64,000 nt of DNA, taken from NCBI RefSeq assembly GCF_000224145.3, contig NW_004190376.2:129564-193563 (forward strand), in the 5' to 3' direction. The position numbers and the translations under genes were made by a program. The notes under the pieces are model-generated. The model saw only the letters and a program-made list of their open reading frames with translations, had not been told where the DNA came from and did not search any database. Shown here piece by piece: positions 1-13,200 of this stretch. The stretch's first letter is position 1, and every line of letters starts with the position of its first letter. This stretch comes from Ciona intestinalis (Eukaryota; Chordata; Ascidiacea; Phlebobranchia; Cionidae).

Positions 1-1985
1 GCACGAGGTGTTAAACCCGTGTGATAACGACTGTCGTTTTCCGGCCACGCGAGGATAAAGTAAGTTACATACATTCAAAATTTCGACATAAAGATAAACA
101 TATCGAAAACAAACACACAAAGCAAAACATTGTTAGTGCTTGGGCAAGACTGTTAAGCGCAATTTCTCCAACCCAGTGGTCATTAATGGGTTTTCTAAAT
201 TGTCAGACACATAGAAAAAACAACTATTCATAAAGTTACATACGTGGTAAGTCGTAAGCAGGCACGAGGTGAATGAAACAGAACGCCTGTGTTATAACAA
301 CTGTAGTTTTCTCGTTTTGCGAGGATGAAGTAAGTTACATTACATTTATCAGTCAATTGAGTACTGCACGTTTCTTAAGTAAATGTCATTTGGTTTAGGA
401 AATAAAGACTTGCTGGAAAGCCATGGAACCTGGAAAAACCTTTTAAATGAATACAAAAGCAGAAATGCTGTTATCAGAAATGCTGTATTCAGAAATGCTC
501 ATGCATAATATTATTGTATGCAACTTATATTTCTAAACTATTAATTCCAATATTCTGTTTTTTCTGTTTTCAGGCATAATGTAAAAATCTTCTCCCTCCC
601 AATTGGATTTGATAAATACTCTTTTAACGGCTCATCTGGTATAAAAACATAGTGTATTTTAAAATGTCTGAGTTTTTGCCGAAACATCGGAAATCCACTT
701 TGTATTTTTATACCAGATAAGCTGTTGAAAAAATATTTATCAAATCAAATAGAGAGGATTAGACATGGTATATCTGCACTTATTTTAAGTTTTAGTGTAA
801 GTTCCACAATTCACATTACTTCTAAACCACTCATTTTCTATTCCATATCTACATTTGGCCTATAAATTGCAAAATATGATATACTGTATAAATTATAAAA
901 AACTGCTATAGGTAGACTATGTTTCACATTTATGCCATAGGCGCCAAGTTTATAAATTGCAGGGGATGCAATTGGTCACTAAATTCTGTAAAAGACCTTG
1001 TTGTATTCCCTTTTTACTCATTAGTAATTAATATAAAATGTTCAGAGTGACCTGCCTTTCTTATCCCAGGTTTGGCAATGTGTTTAGTTATATAGAAATG
1101 TATGTGTGATGCAATCTTATATCTAGAATTTATATAACCTTTTAAACTCTGAATTTCTTATGCATGCTGTTCATTTTATAATTTGAAATATATTTATAAA
1201 GTAGTATTTTGAGATGACTTTTTTACAATAAGTTCCATCAATAATAGATTTTTTAGGATTTTTAATTTTTCAACATTTTTATGAAACTGCACTTCAATGT
1301 TATTTTGTCATTTTTATCTTCGCAAGACTGACCTGGTTGTTTTATGTCACCTTGGTGGTGGGTCTGACCTGGGTTTATAACCTGCGTGTTTTATGTGCAA
1401 ACCACCCTTCATCAATGAGTGTAACTTATTTTTCCTCTTGCGGTGGGGAAATGACAATGACAGTCTTTATAACACGGGTGTTCTGTTTCATACACTTTGT
1501 GCCCACTTACGAGTTACCATGAATGTAACTTATTTATCCGAACATGGTGGGGCAAAGACAGTCGTTATAACACAGGTGTTCTGTTTCATACACCTTGTGC
1601 CCGCTTACGATTTCAAAATATGTAAATTGTTTTAGATGTTTTTTATTTTTTTATAATTTCGTTTTAAAACACAAGTGTGCCCTGATTTGGACCAATGTAT
1701 TCTTTGATTTCCAACCACTGTTCCGCGGCAGCATACCCTAATTAACTTATGTGTTATTATTTTCAAGGCATATCAGTATAAACCAACTTGTGCAATGTTG
1801 GCCTGAAAATACATTTTTAGTTTCAAAAAAGAAAGGAGGCAAATTGTCAAAATCGATAATATGTATGATATTCGTGATTTCTTGAACAAATATAATATCT
1901 GTAAGTGTCTTGCGTAATCCCAGACCGTAATAGCAAGGTATTTAATTTAGAAGCACGTAGGCTGTACAGAAAATACTGATGACAT
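1..1985. repeat. Gene-free repeat-rich DNA
   Basis: No credible coding exon is seen. Bases 1-75 and about 140-346 are pieces of the tRNA-derived SINE (tail block and middle-plus-tail). Bases about 593-758 form a long imperfect palindrome around the motif CTCATCTGGTATAAAAA, which recurs elsewhere in the window. Bases about 1400-1610 hold two reverse-strand copies of the SINE tail block. The small open frames at 1337-1635 are made of that repeat and are not genes. Confidence 0.7.
1877..1985 (+). repeat. 109-bp direct repeat, left copy
   Basis: This stretch starts at ATTTCTTGAAC and ends at CTGATGACAT. It recurs, apparently without change, at 2486-2594, so the two copies exactly bracket the solo LTR at 1986-2485. 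It is far too long to be an ordinary retroelement target duplication. Confidence 0.9.
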
Positions 1986-2485
1986 TGTAGCGGTTGAGGG
2001 TGCTCCGAGCACAAATATTTAATATATATAATTATCTAAATTTAACTTAATGCATAAAGATTGAATTTTGCGTTGTGTAACTTTAACAGCTGGCCAGCTG
2101 GCATAATGTGTATGCGCCTAGATTGTTTCCTGTAACCCATGTATAACAATGCTTCTTTATATACAATGCTAAGAGACTTTGCCCTGTAACAATACTGAGA
2201 GACTTTGCCTTGCTGTATAATGTGTATAATGTTTTCTCGTGTATAACGCTTCTTCTCGCCTTGGGAGTTCTCGCCTTTGAGTTATCTCCTTTATAAGCCC
2301 TGCCCTGTCCTGTACAGCTAGGCAGTGTGAGCCTGGACCAGCCAGTTGGAGGCCGGAGAGTATCGTGACGTCGTTGTTGTTTTGTCGTTGTAACCCGAAC
2401 TGGTTTGTTGAATAAACTGAGTTTTGAACCTGGACATGTTATGGAGTCGGACTGTGGGCTAACGTCTTATCACTTGACGCCCACA
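1986..2485 (+). mobile_element. Solo LTR, copy 1 (LTR retrotransposon fossil)
   Basis: A 500-bp unit begins TGTAGCGG and ends GCCCACA, so it has TG...CA ends. It contains a TATA-like box (2292-2296) and an AATAAA signal (2411-2416) in the order expected for a + strand LTR. A near-identical unit lies at 3552-4051, so both are fairly young. No internal region with gag or pol is attached, so this is a solo LTR; the superfamily cannot be told from the LTR alone. It is flanked by the 109-bp direct repeat rather than by a visible short target duplication. Confidence 0.85.
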
Positions 2486-2594
2486 ATTTCTTGAACAAAT
2501 ATAATATCTGTAAGTGTCTTGCGTAATCCCAGACCGTAATAGCAAGGTATTTAATTTAGAAGCACGTAGGCTGTACAGAAAATACTGATGACAT
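2486..2594 (+). repeat. 109-bp direct repeat, right copy
   Basis: Second copy of 1877-1985, starting immediately after the LTR end and running into unique sequence (CATAG...). Confidence 0.9.
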
Positions 2595-2958
2595 CATAGT
2601 TTAATATCCGGGGAATCCCCACTGGCAAAAACCAAGTATTGCTGTTTTGTCTGTTTTAGAAAACGTTTGCGTCCGAATATGTCTGTATAAAAACTTAGTC
2701 AATCGCGTTAAATGCGAAAGGTAGGCTGTGTAGATTACTTTGGCTTTACTGGCTAAGATATAGAGTATGTTTTTTACTTGATCTACATTATAAATTGCGT
2801 TTATGGTGTTTAGAAACTAAACAGATAGTTACAGCTTAAAAGGTCGGGCTCAGATTAAAATAAGTGGTGTATGCACTGTACTGTATATGTATATAAAGTT
2901 TTTATGTATATAAATAATAACAATTAAACTTATATATGCAAAAAACTACCTAATGAGG

Positions 2959-3225
2959 TGTAGCGGTTAAGTGTGCTTCTAGCACAAATATATAATTTGT
3001 ATAATTATCTAAATTTTACTTAATGCATGAAGATTGTGTGTTGTGTAAAGTTGCCAGCTGGCGTGATTGGGACGGGACTAAAAAGTTTCCTTCCCAATAA
3101 TATAACAATGACATTGGCTTACAATGCATTGGGGACAACGATAAGAGACTTTGCCTTAGTGGGACAACGCGGGGAAACTCTGCTTTGCTGCATAATGTTT
3201 ATAATATTCTTCTCGCATTTGAATT
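2959..3225 (+). mobile_element. Older, partial LTR of the same family
   Basis: The start TGTAGCGGTTAAG and the following order of motifs (TAATGCAT, CAGCTGGC, AGACTTTGCC) match the two 500-bp LTRs, but with many differences and without the 3' half. It is a diverged, incomplete fossil LTR, clearly older than the two full copies. Confidence 0.7.
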
Positions 3226-3250
3226 CGCACCATTTTATAAATGTTGTTGA

Positions 3251-3275
3251 TTAGATCTTGATAAACAAGATCTAA
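3251..3275. repeat. Perfect 10-bp inverted repeat
   Basis: The arms TTAGATCTTG and CAAGATCTAA are separated by ATAAA. It could form a small hairpin. There is no nearby gene to give it a role. Confidence 0.6.
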
Positions 3276-3379
3276 ACTTAGCGAGCATCTGATCATAAAC
3301 TAATAATTTCACACGGAAAATCCACAAAAAATCTGATATGGGAATATAGCAAATTAGCAATTACAAAATTCTTACATTG

Positions 3380-3545
3380 TATTTGTTTGGTGCTAATGAA
3401 GAATCCTCTTCCACCTTATCTGCTAGCCACTAAACGTAACAACTAACCCTTATTACCACTAACCCCTGCCACCTAACTACCAACCTCCAACACTTTCCAC
3501 CAGCCTAATCTGTGACATACCAGAGGATTCTTTACTAGTGCTGAA
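3380..3545. repeat. Short inverted-repeat element
   Basis: Left end GGTGCTAATGAAGAATCCTC and the reverse complement of the right end (AGCACTAGTAAAGAATCCTC) form imperfect terminal inverted repeats around about 125 bp of unremarkable sequence. A half-copy with the same CTGCTA...CTAAACGTAACAACTAA motif lies at about 4089-4175. It looks like a non-autonomous DNA element. Confidence 0.5.
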
Positions 3546-3551
3546 TTGCAG

Positions 3552-4051
3552 TGTAGCGGTTGAGGGTGCTCCGAGCACAAATATTTAATATATATAATTA
3601 TCTAAATTTAACTTAATGCATAAAGATTGAATTTTGCGTTGTGTAACTTTAACAGCTGGCCAGCTGGCATAATGTGTATGCGCCTGGATTGTTTCCTGTA
3701 ACCCATGTATAACAATGCTTCTTTATATACAATGCTGGGAGACTTTGCCCTGTGACAGTGCTGAGAGAATTTGCCTTGCTGTATAATGTGTATAATGTTT
3801 TCTCGTGTATAACGCTTCTTCTCGCCTTGGGAGTTCTCGCCTTTGAGTTATCTCCTTTATAAGCCCTGCCCTGTACTGTACAGCTAGGCAGTGTGAGCCT
3901 GGACCAGCCAGTTGGAGGCCGGAGAGTATCGTGACATCGTTGTTGTTTTGTCGTTGTAACCCGAACTGTTTTGTTGAATAAACTGAGTTTTCAACCTGGA
4001 CATGTTATGGAGTCGGACTGTGGGCTAACGTCTTATCACTTGACGCCCACA
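3552..4051 (+). mobile_element. Solo LTR, copy 2, with 4-bp target duplication
   Basis: A 500-bp LTR with TG...CA ends, TATA-like box at 3858-3862 and AATAAA at 3977-3982. It is directly flanked by GCAG at 3548-3551 and 4052-4055, a clean 4-bp target-site duplication, so it is an independent solo-LTR insertion and not the right half of the 1986-2485 copy. Its end is only 196 bp upstream of the PARP14-like start codon and in the same orientation. Confidence 0.9.
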
Positions 4052-4210
4052 GCAGTTTCCCTATTTTTCTTTTTTTCACAAGCAAGAATAATTAGTTAGT
4101 TAGGAACAAGTAGTGTATAATATACTGAGGAATCCTCTCCCTACACTATATCTGCTACCAGCTAAACGTAACAACTAACTAATAAGCCATATATTTTTTG
4201 TTTCATGCAG

Positions 4211-4247
4211 ATATACATAGACTTTAATGTGGGTATACTGATATATC
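4211..4247 (+). promoter_or_regulatory. Candidate 5' leader with upstream acceptor
   Basis: A T-rich run ending TTTCATGCAG (4201-4210) looks like a 3' splice site just before the start codon at 4248. An in-frame TGA at 4239-4241 rules out upstream coding in this frame. In Ciona such an acceptor could join a 5'UTR exon or receive a spliced leader in trans. The acceptor is seen; either use is inferred. Confidence 0.4.
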
Positions 4248-7200
4248 ATGGGAGGCACACAGAGTCAGTACATGTGTGATGAACATGTGGCTGCTCATAT
4301 TAAAAGCAGACCTTTCCTTGAACAAGAACTTAATAGTTGTGTCCAAGGAAAAGCGAAGTTGGCTTCTTTTGATGTTGTTGATGGTAATGGAGTGATTTCA
4401 TATACACTTGAAGTAAGTTTATGAATAACCGTAACTTATGTAACCTTTGCATGGCGTAAACGACAGCCGTTATAACAAGGGTGTTATGTTTTGTACAAAT
4501 AAAGGTGTTTTTACTTTTGTAGAACGGAGCCACTGTTGTAGAATGCAAGTCAAAGCTGGATGAATTCTTTAAGAAATTTATGACTTTTAGTGAATCGTAT
4601 GACCCACAAAAAATACCATTTCATCTTTCTTCCCACATGCTTCATGCCGGTGTGGACTGTACTGTTAAATGGGATAACCCAAATCACAGTGTACAAATCA
4701 CTGGTAATAAGAATGATGTGAAGGAAGTAATAAAGAAGTTGCGTGAATATCAAAACCCGACGTTGCCACCTGCCGTGTCAACTGCTCCGCCACCGCCAAC
4801 TGTCACTGTAAACAACAACCTCCCCCCAAAGTCATTTGGCTTCACGTACCCACTAGCCCAATTTCAAACAACATCTGTGCAACCAAACACCACTACTTCA
4901 AGGTAAACCCTTTTTCCCTAGAATGCATTGTATTTTTAGGTATAATATATGTATGTACAACCATTTGTTTTAGTCAGTGTCTTTTCGTTAAAATGTGCTA
5001 TATTTATTTTTAAGTATATATGTATATATAAATATATACAACCTTTTTGTCCTGGAATGTGCTCTGCTCATAGTCAGCGTCTATTGTTTAAAATTTGCTG
5101 CAAAGTTAAAAAAAAATTATGTTGGGAATTTCACCACAAAGTTCAACCATTAACTTTATTATGGTTTGTTTTTAGTTTAAACAAGTTAAAAAAAACTTTT
5201 TCAAAATATTATTAAGCAATTTTTTTTTTAAATTTAAGTATTGAGCTTATGTATCAATGTGAGTAGGCCTATATGACATAATTCATGTGTAGGCTTAAAT
5301 AAATAATTTAAAGTTAATTTAGTAATGTGTACATTAGCTATTGACTGTCTATATCCTTATCTGCTTCTCAAATAAAAACTTCTTTTTTGCTGATTTGTCT
5401 CCTTTAATCAGCATGTCATTTGTCACATGATGTTTAATTGCACCTGGTATCAGTTCATTTATAGCATCCTGTGAAAATAGGCAGCATGTATATGCTTGTT
5501 AAAGAAACTTATTGGCATTCTCCAACCTATTGGTTCCTTATGGCTTGTCTAAATTGTCAGCCATACATTACAAAAAAAAGGAAAAATTCCAGGAAATAAT
5601 CATCTATAAAGTTACATATGTGGTAACTCACAAGGTGTTTAAAACTCAATTGTCAGTTTTAAACTGCAGAACAGAAATGCACATGCTTGGGGAGGGACAC
5701 CACTTAGATACAATAGAAACTAATACAATGGTAACAATTTATATCATTCATTCTTCTATTGTTTGTTATAGTGTCACTACCGCCAACGCACCTTCTAATG
5801 CACCAATAAATCCCCTACCTACTCCTTCACCACCTAGTGGTCCCAGTACTTCATCCAGTGCCCACCAACCACCTGAAACATTTACATATGACATTGAAAT
5901 CGGGTTTGTTTCTTATTTTTTGGTTTATACGACCAGCGCCGTGGTACAGTAATTAGGGTGCCAAGTTATCATCAAACATCTTCACGGGGTATTTTACTTG
6001 AAACATTTTCATTGAGCCCAAAATTACTCTTTAATTTTTTTTTAACCAAAAGGTTACCGGTTCAAGGCTCCTCGCTGGTATCGTTGTGGGCGTATCTGTC
6101 CTTGTACTTAACGTCAAAAGCTACAACCCAGTGATCCTTTCTGGGTTGTCCCAATTGTCAGCTTTACACAAAGACAAATATAAATAAAAAAAACTCAAAA
6201 ATATATCACCCCTAAAGATACATACACTTCCGGCGCCGTGGCGTAGTGGTTAGCGCGCCTGCCTGTAACCATTAGGTAATGGGTTTAAGGCTCGTCGCTG
6301 CTACCATTGTGGGCGTATGTGTCCTTGGGCAAGNNNNNNNNNNNNNNNNNNNNNNNNNNNNNNNNNNNNNNNNNNNNNNNNNNNNNNNNNNNNNNNNNNN
6401 NNNNNNNNNNNNNNNNNNNNNNNNNNNNNNNNNNNNNNNNNNNNNNNNNNNNNNNNNNNNNNNNNNNNNNNNNNNNNNNNNCACCCACAAAGTAACATAC
6501 ATGGTAACTCGTAAGCTGGCACGAGGTGTTAAACCCGTGTGATAACGACTGTCGTTTTCCGGCCACGCGAGGATAAAGTAAGTTACATTCATTCATTCAT
6601 TCATACATGGTAGCAAGTAAGGGGGCGCGAGGTGTATGGAACAGAACACCCTTATTCAGTGGCGCAGCCAGGATGGGTTTTGGGGGTCCTAACCCCCCTT
6701 TTAAACCCCCCCCAAAAAAATTTGAAAAACTGAAAAAAAAAATATTTGAAAAAAAAAATGTTTTGATTAAACCCACTGCCCTTATTATAACTACTGTCGT
6801 TGCCCAACCATGTGAGGTTGAATAGGCTACATTCATTCATATTGTTTTTTACTCTATAAATTATTTATAATTCCAGCCAACCACCAAGGACCCCAACCCC
6901 AGATCCTCTCACGGAGTTTGTAATGGTAGCCCCACAGTTCGCAGTCGCTCGTTTTATTAAATATTCAAGGGAGGAAAGGTCCCGAATGGAAACATGTTTA
7001 TACAAAACTGGTGATGTGGAGATTGTGGAAAATGCAGAGAAAAAGCTGGAGTATATTATTCGCCCTCGACAATATTTGGTAAGCTTTAAAAAGCAACTAT
7101 ATATATATTTACTTTTTATTATTTAGGCTATGAGGGATTTTTTCAATATGATTTATTTTTATTTCTTTAGTGTACTCTTTAACCTCATTTTTCATTCATG

Positions 7201-10200
7201 CAAATCAATAATTTAAATTTTACAAATATATTTGGTATACTTGTGTTTTATTTATTTATTCTTTTTTTTTTTCTTTTTTTTTTTTTTCTTTAAAAAATAT
7301 GGAACGCTTCACGATTTTGCGTTTTTAGTATATGTACTGCCGAAGCTAGTACTTGTGTTTTATTTATGATAAGCATAAAGGGATTTTGTTCAATAAGATT
7401 TTTTTATTTTGGTTTCTTTAGTCTACTCTCTTAAGTCTTAACCCCTTTTTTTATTTATGAAAAGCAATAAGCAATGGTTTTAAATTTTAAAATGACCTGT
7501 TTATTATTATAGTCTGGATGAAAATGTATTTTTGCATAAATTAACAAAAGCGATTTTTTACACAGGTTCTTCCTAAAACCCAAAAAGAGTATGAAAAAAA
7601 GTGCCGAAAAGAATTACTCGCTTATCTTGATAACTACAGCAGTTATTTCTGCAAATTCAATCGTGAAGTACTTCATTCTGCAATGGAGAGAAACCCATTT
7701 TATTTCAACGATCGATCACCCAGAGAAAATAGGATTGTATTTGTACGTTGGTACATGGATGACTGTAAGGTTTTGGTTGCTGGACCAAAACAAAAGGTGG
7801 AAAATGAATTAGACCGAATTTATTCAGTTTTGCAAATCCCAAGGTAAGAATCTGTTGCTGTGAAAACGTAACATACAAAAATCAAGTCCAACAATTGTAT
7901 AATAAAAGAGATATATTTCACCTAAATGGCATCGTCAGTCTCTTATTCAAATAGAATGGTAATGACTGTAGTTTTGCTGTTGATTTTCTTGGTTGTTCCC
8001 ATAACTTGATCTTTGATATTGTTTTCAAAGAGATAAATATATAGTATAGTTATGTTGTGATTCAAATTATTTTTTTCATTTTGTTGTTATGTTTCATATT
8101 AATTTCATATACATGTATTGTGTGCAGTGACTAATTCGTAAGTGGGCATGAGGTGTATGAAACAGAACACCCGTGTTATAACAACTGTCGTTGCCCCGCC
8201 ATGCGAGGATAAATAAGTTACATACGTGGTAACTTGTAAGCGGGCACGAGGTGTATGAAACAGAACACTTGTGTTATAACGACTGTCGTTGCCCCGCCAT
8301 GCGAGGATAAATAAGTTACATATATAAATATATACTGATTCATTAATCCCCTTTATGTTTAACAGACCAGAGAATCTTACAACTTTTGAACTTTATATTG
8401 AAAACCCAGAGATTGCTCAATTCATTGAATCATCCGAGTATTATCGGGAATTATTATTTAAAACGTTCGAAGAAACAGCGACGGTTAATATTGTGCGAAA
8501 ACAAAGAAACATTGCTTTCAAGTTCCGTTCTATATATGAAGTAATTATTCATGTTTTTCTAGAATTACGTTTTATTTTATTAATCTCTAAACCCAAAAGT
8601 TTGAAATTAATTGTTAATTTGGAATAAAAAGCATTCGAATGGGTAGTGGGGGTAGTTTTCACTAAAAAACTTTCACTATTAGTATATATGGTACAGTGGG
8701 GTAGGATGGATCCATAAGGTTAACATTTACCAGATGTCTTAGAGGCTTGGTATACGAATTTAACCTAAAACCCATTTTACCCCTTTATGGTGGTAATAAA
8801 TTAAATAAATATATTAACCTAAAAATGGAACGAACGTAAAAATCTTACCAATTGTAAAACCAGTTTATATTAATACTTTTGCGCCTTAAAAATTTCACTT
8901 TTTCAAAAGGATATTTTTCAAAGAATATGTTTAAATTGGTTTCAGGAAATAGAAAAAATAAATTTTCAAAAAATGTATTCGCAAATTGATTGTTTTTTTT
9001 AACCTTTTTTTTTAAGAAATATTTTTTTGGGGTGTAGGGAGTGCTTTCCTGTATTAATATTTAGCATTGTTTAATGTGTGCAGGTAGAAAAAACAGTTTG
9101 TGTTTTATACAGGTTGATGAAGATGAAGTGGAAATGTTCAAAGACAATTGCAAACAAGTTTTGAATGAATTTACTTCACAATTTTCACATTGGTCCAGCA
9201 AATATCCTGCAAACCAAATACAAAAAGCAAAAAGACAGTCTTCTTCTGCGTTTACTTGCACCCAGGATGTGACAGTTAAAGTTGACAACTCATACCTGTC
9301 AATCATTGGATTAAATGAAATAGTTGAAGGAAGAAAAGAAGAAATGTTAAAAGCAATGCAAATGGCAAGGTATTAATGGTTTTATGAATGACACTTATTA
9401 AATGAATGAATGTAAATTGCTTAATCCTAGTGTAGCTGAAAAACGACAGTCGTTATTACACGGGTGCTCTGTTTCATACACCTCGTGCTCGCTTACGAGT
9501 TCCCACGAATGTAACTTATTTATCTTCGCATGGCTGGAAAACGACAGTCGTTATTGCACGGGCGTTTTATTTCATACACCTCGTGGCAGCTTACAAGTTA
9601 CCACATACAGAATAAATAAAATTGTAACAAACAAACTTCTTAAATTTTGTCACCCCCAAGTTCTTTGTACACACAGGAAAAAGATATTATCGCATCGTTG
9701 TCCTGCAAAAGATTATCATGTTGCCGAATTCATAAACCAAAGAAGTGCAAGAATGAATGAACTCAAGCAATCTTTTAGTCGCATCGCAACACTTAAGATA
9801 GTTGCCAAGGGAAAAGACAAACTGGAATACCAATTTACTTCTAATGAAGAGGTATTACAATTTTAAATTTTGTTTACTAGAAACATTACTGCAAGTTTGC
9901 TAAGTATTACAAAGTATTACATTTCAGTTAATTTTGCTTTTTCTTTTTTAGTTAATTTTGATTTTACAGATTTGGTTATTTTTACTGTTACATTTTTGGT
10001 TAACTTTGTTTTTACGTTTTGGTTAATTTAGGTCTTTGGTCCCAAGTAGCTTATAGTAAATGCATCTTTGCCAAGTTTGTTGGTTAAAGTAGAGAAAATT
10101 CTTGGCAAATCACCGGTCTATCTCTGCTGGATAGTGGTTAGCACTTACCTGGTTTATTTATAGACATAAAGCCACCAATCAAAGGCTTAAGGTTTTGACT

Positions 10201-13200
10201 TTCTCTTCTTCGTTGTTATTTTGTGCTCACTAGATTTTATACAAATATATTTAAGAATTTAATCAAAAATACCTTCAAGATATATATATATATATATATA
10301 TATAGGTAAGGTTCTGTATTTCGGCACGCAAGAAGGCCTGAAGTACCGTTGCCCATCCGCAAGCACATTATAATAATACCCTTATTTGTCTCTTCGGTTA
10401 TGGTAGTGAAGATTTAGAAGGATTTTAAACGAAAAGACAGGATATAGCGACAAAACAACAGTTGTTAAAATATGCTTACAGTAAAAACATATTTACATTT
10501 AATTGGAAGAAAATAAGCGCGGTCCGTGGTCGCTACACCTAGCAAACAAACAAGTCATTTATGTTTAATTATTATTAAGTTAAACTTGTAATAGAAACTA
10601 AAGTGTGTGTAAGGACACGAATGTGGGCCAGATCCGTACATTAATGACCTTACACTTCCCCCCTCTCAGATGTTACCGGAAGATCAAACCCAATTTAAAA
10701 GTGAATGCTTGGTAAAACTGAACAAATTCTTGGTCAAATATACATCTTGGGAGAAAACGTATCCGCCTTCTGTTTTAAAAATGGCAGCAATGAATAATGA
10801 CCCTTATTTACAAAGTATTGCTGGGCATCGCTTGGAACGTTTTCTGCATGAAAACAAGTTTGTATTGGTGGGAGTAAAAAGCTGCGTGGAAAATATGAAA
10901 ACTGAGATATCGAATATGATGGAACACTACCAAAGAGAACACCAGAGGTAACAGATTGGATTTTGATTTGTTAACACTAGAACTGTACATTCATTCATTA
11001 GATTGGATTTTTGTTTTATGTTTTATACTTAACACCAGGACGGTAAACTTTCTGCAATGGAAAACTTAAAGTGTCTTGAACTTATAGGGTTTTATATTGC
11101 TTACGAGTTATTATATATTTTTTATTTACACCTAATATATCTTGGGTGAGAATCTTCTGACCTTTTTCCTTTAAAAAGTCATTTTTGGAAATCAGACCCA
11201 TTTAAAAAATTAAAGAGGTAGGGTCCCAAATAATACATCAATATACAAGTCATTCATGCGAAGCAACGTGCGCCCTACTTGACCTTTCTGTGCATGGTGA
11301 ATATTTCAGTGTTGAAATTAATCATTTTTATCTTTTGCAGGGGCTGAAAAATTGCTGGCTTATCAGCCTCTTATTCAAATATAACTTCTGGTGTATTTCT
11401 TTCAGGCTTACCTATCAATTTTTATTGCCCGTTGCACCAAAGGATTATTATGTTGCGAGTTTCATCAATAACTCCCCCACACACATGGAGCAATTGGTCC
11501 AGGAACTATCTGCTGTTTGCCAAATCTCATTTATTGAAAATACAGATATTTTGGCACGGTTTACCTCAGTTGACATGGTAATACTTAAATGTGGTTCAAG
11601 CTTTTTATGCCTGAAATTTGTTTGTGTGTTCGTGGCAAAAACAGCCATTGCTCTAACTCACTGGTCGCCTATGGATTGTCTAAATTTTCAGTCATTTCAA
11701 AAAAAATATCCACAAAGTTACAAATGTGGTAACTCGTAAGCGAGCACAAGGTGTACGAAGCAAAACACCCGTGTAATATTTACTGTCGTTGCTGCGCCAT
11801 GCGGGGATAATAAGTTTCATTCTTTCATTTACACTTTAGGTTTCGCCACACTTTGTACCAGCATTTGAAAAAGATTGTCTGGACAGGATGCTGAATTTTT
11901 TCAACCACCATTTCTCATGTTGGAAATCTCTGCAATACAATGCTCAAATGATGGGAAAAGTCTTAGAGACATACCCTGGTCTACAAGGCTTGCAAAGTGA
12001 CAATGTAAAAGTTAGAATTGAAGCTGACTCTCTTGTGGTCACTGGGTTGAAAGGTGAAGTTGACAACAGGAGACAAATGATCCTTGATGCGATACAACTA
12101 AGAAACAACGGTCAACAAGGTGGAGGCTCAAGCAAAAATTCAAGGTGAGAACTTTTATAAACTTTCTAAATCTCTTCATTGAATGAATGGATGTAACTTG
12201 TTTATCCTCGCGTAGCCGAAAAGCAACAGTCGTTATAACTCGACTGTCCTGTTTCGTACACCTCTTGCTCAGTTTTCAGTTACCGATTTTACTTTGTGTA
12301 TTGAAGGGCCATTCTCAATCTCTAACTGTTTCCTCCATGTTTGAAAAAGTTTGTTTCTGGGTACATGTGACATAACAAATTTGTTACTACTTTGTATGTA
12401 TTTCTGGCGCTGTGGTGTGGTTAGCGTGCCTGCCTCTAACCCGGAGGTTATGGGTTCAAGGCTCGTCACTGCTACCATTGTGGGAGTATGTGTCGTTGGG
12501 CAAGACACTTAACGGCAATTGCTTTAACCCAGTGGTCACTAATGGGTTGTCTAAATTATCAGCCAAACACGAAAAAGATAATTACTCACAAAGAAACATA
12601 CGTGGTAACCCGTAAACGGGCACAAGGTGCATGAAACAGGACGTCCATGTTTTAATGACTGTTGTTTTTCGGCCACATGAGGATAACGTAAGTTACATAC
12701 ATCCAATATATGCATAAAAGGTATTATATTACACCTATGCTTTTTAATTAAAGTACTTTATACATAATTTCAAACCTGAATTAATAATTCTTTAAAGCAC
12801 TTCTTTCCCTACAAACAGTAGAAGAAGTAGTGCAACTGGTTCAGAGGAAGGCAATCAACCAAAGGCTGCGAAAACAAGCAGAAGACCAAGGCAAGAACTA
12901 AGTTTAAGTTTAACTAAGATTGCGTTAAAAATATATTATTTTAATTTTTTATATTTCTGAATTTCCTTTTTTTACTCAGAATATGTTACAATAATTGCCA
13001 TTTTGTTGCTGAGTGCCATATTTTTTGTTTATTGAATATGATTTTCATTATCTTATTCTGAGTGATGAATAAGTCTGGCAACATGGCATAGTGAATAGGT
13101 TCAACGCTGCTACCATTGTGGTCGCACATGTCCTTGGCTAAGATTCTTAAAAGTAATTGGCCCAACCCAGTAATCCTGCGGCATAACTGTTTTTAAACTT

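Noticed and set aside
1986-4051. The two 500-bp LTRs as the two ends of one retrotransposon
   Set aside because: The right LTR has its own 4-bp GCAG duplication directly at both ends, and the DNA between them has no retroelement coding sequence. They are independent solo LTRs.
6272-6596. Overlapping open frames through the N run near 6.3 kb
   Set aside because: They are open only because N bases hide stops; the flanks are SINE sequence.
9402-9676. N-terminal extension of the exon-8 frame in the PARP14-like gene
   Set aside because: The extension is reverse-strand SINE tail and intron; a good acceptor starts the real exon at 9677.
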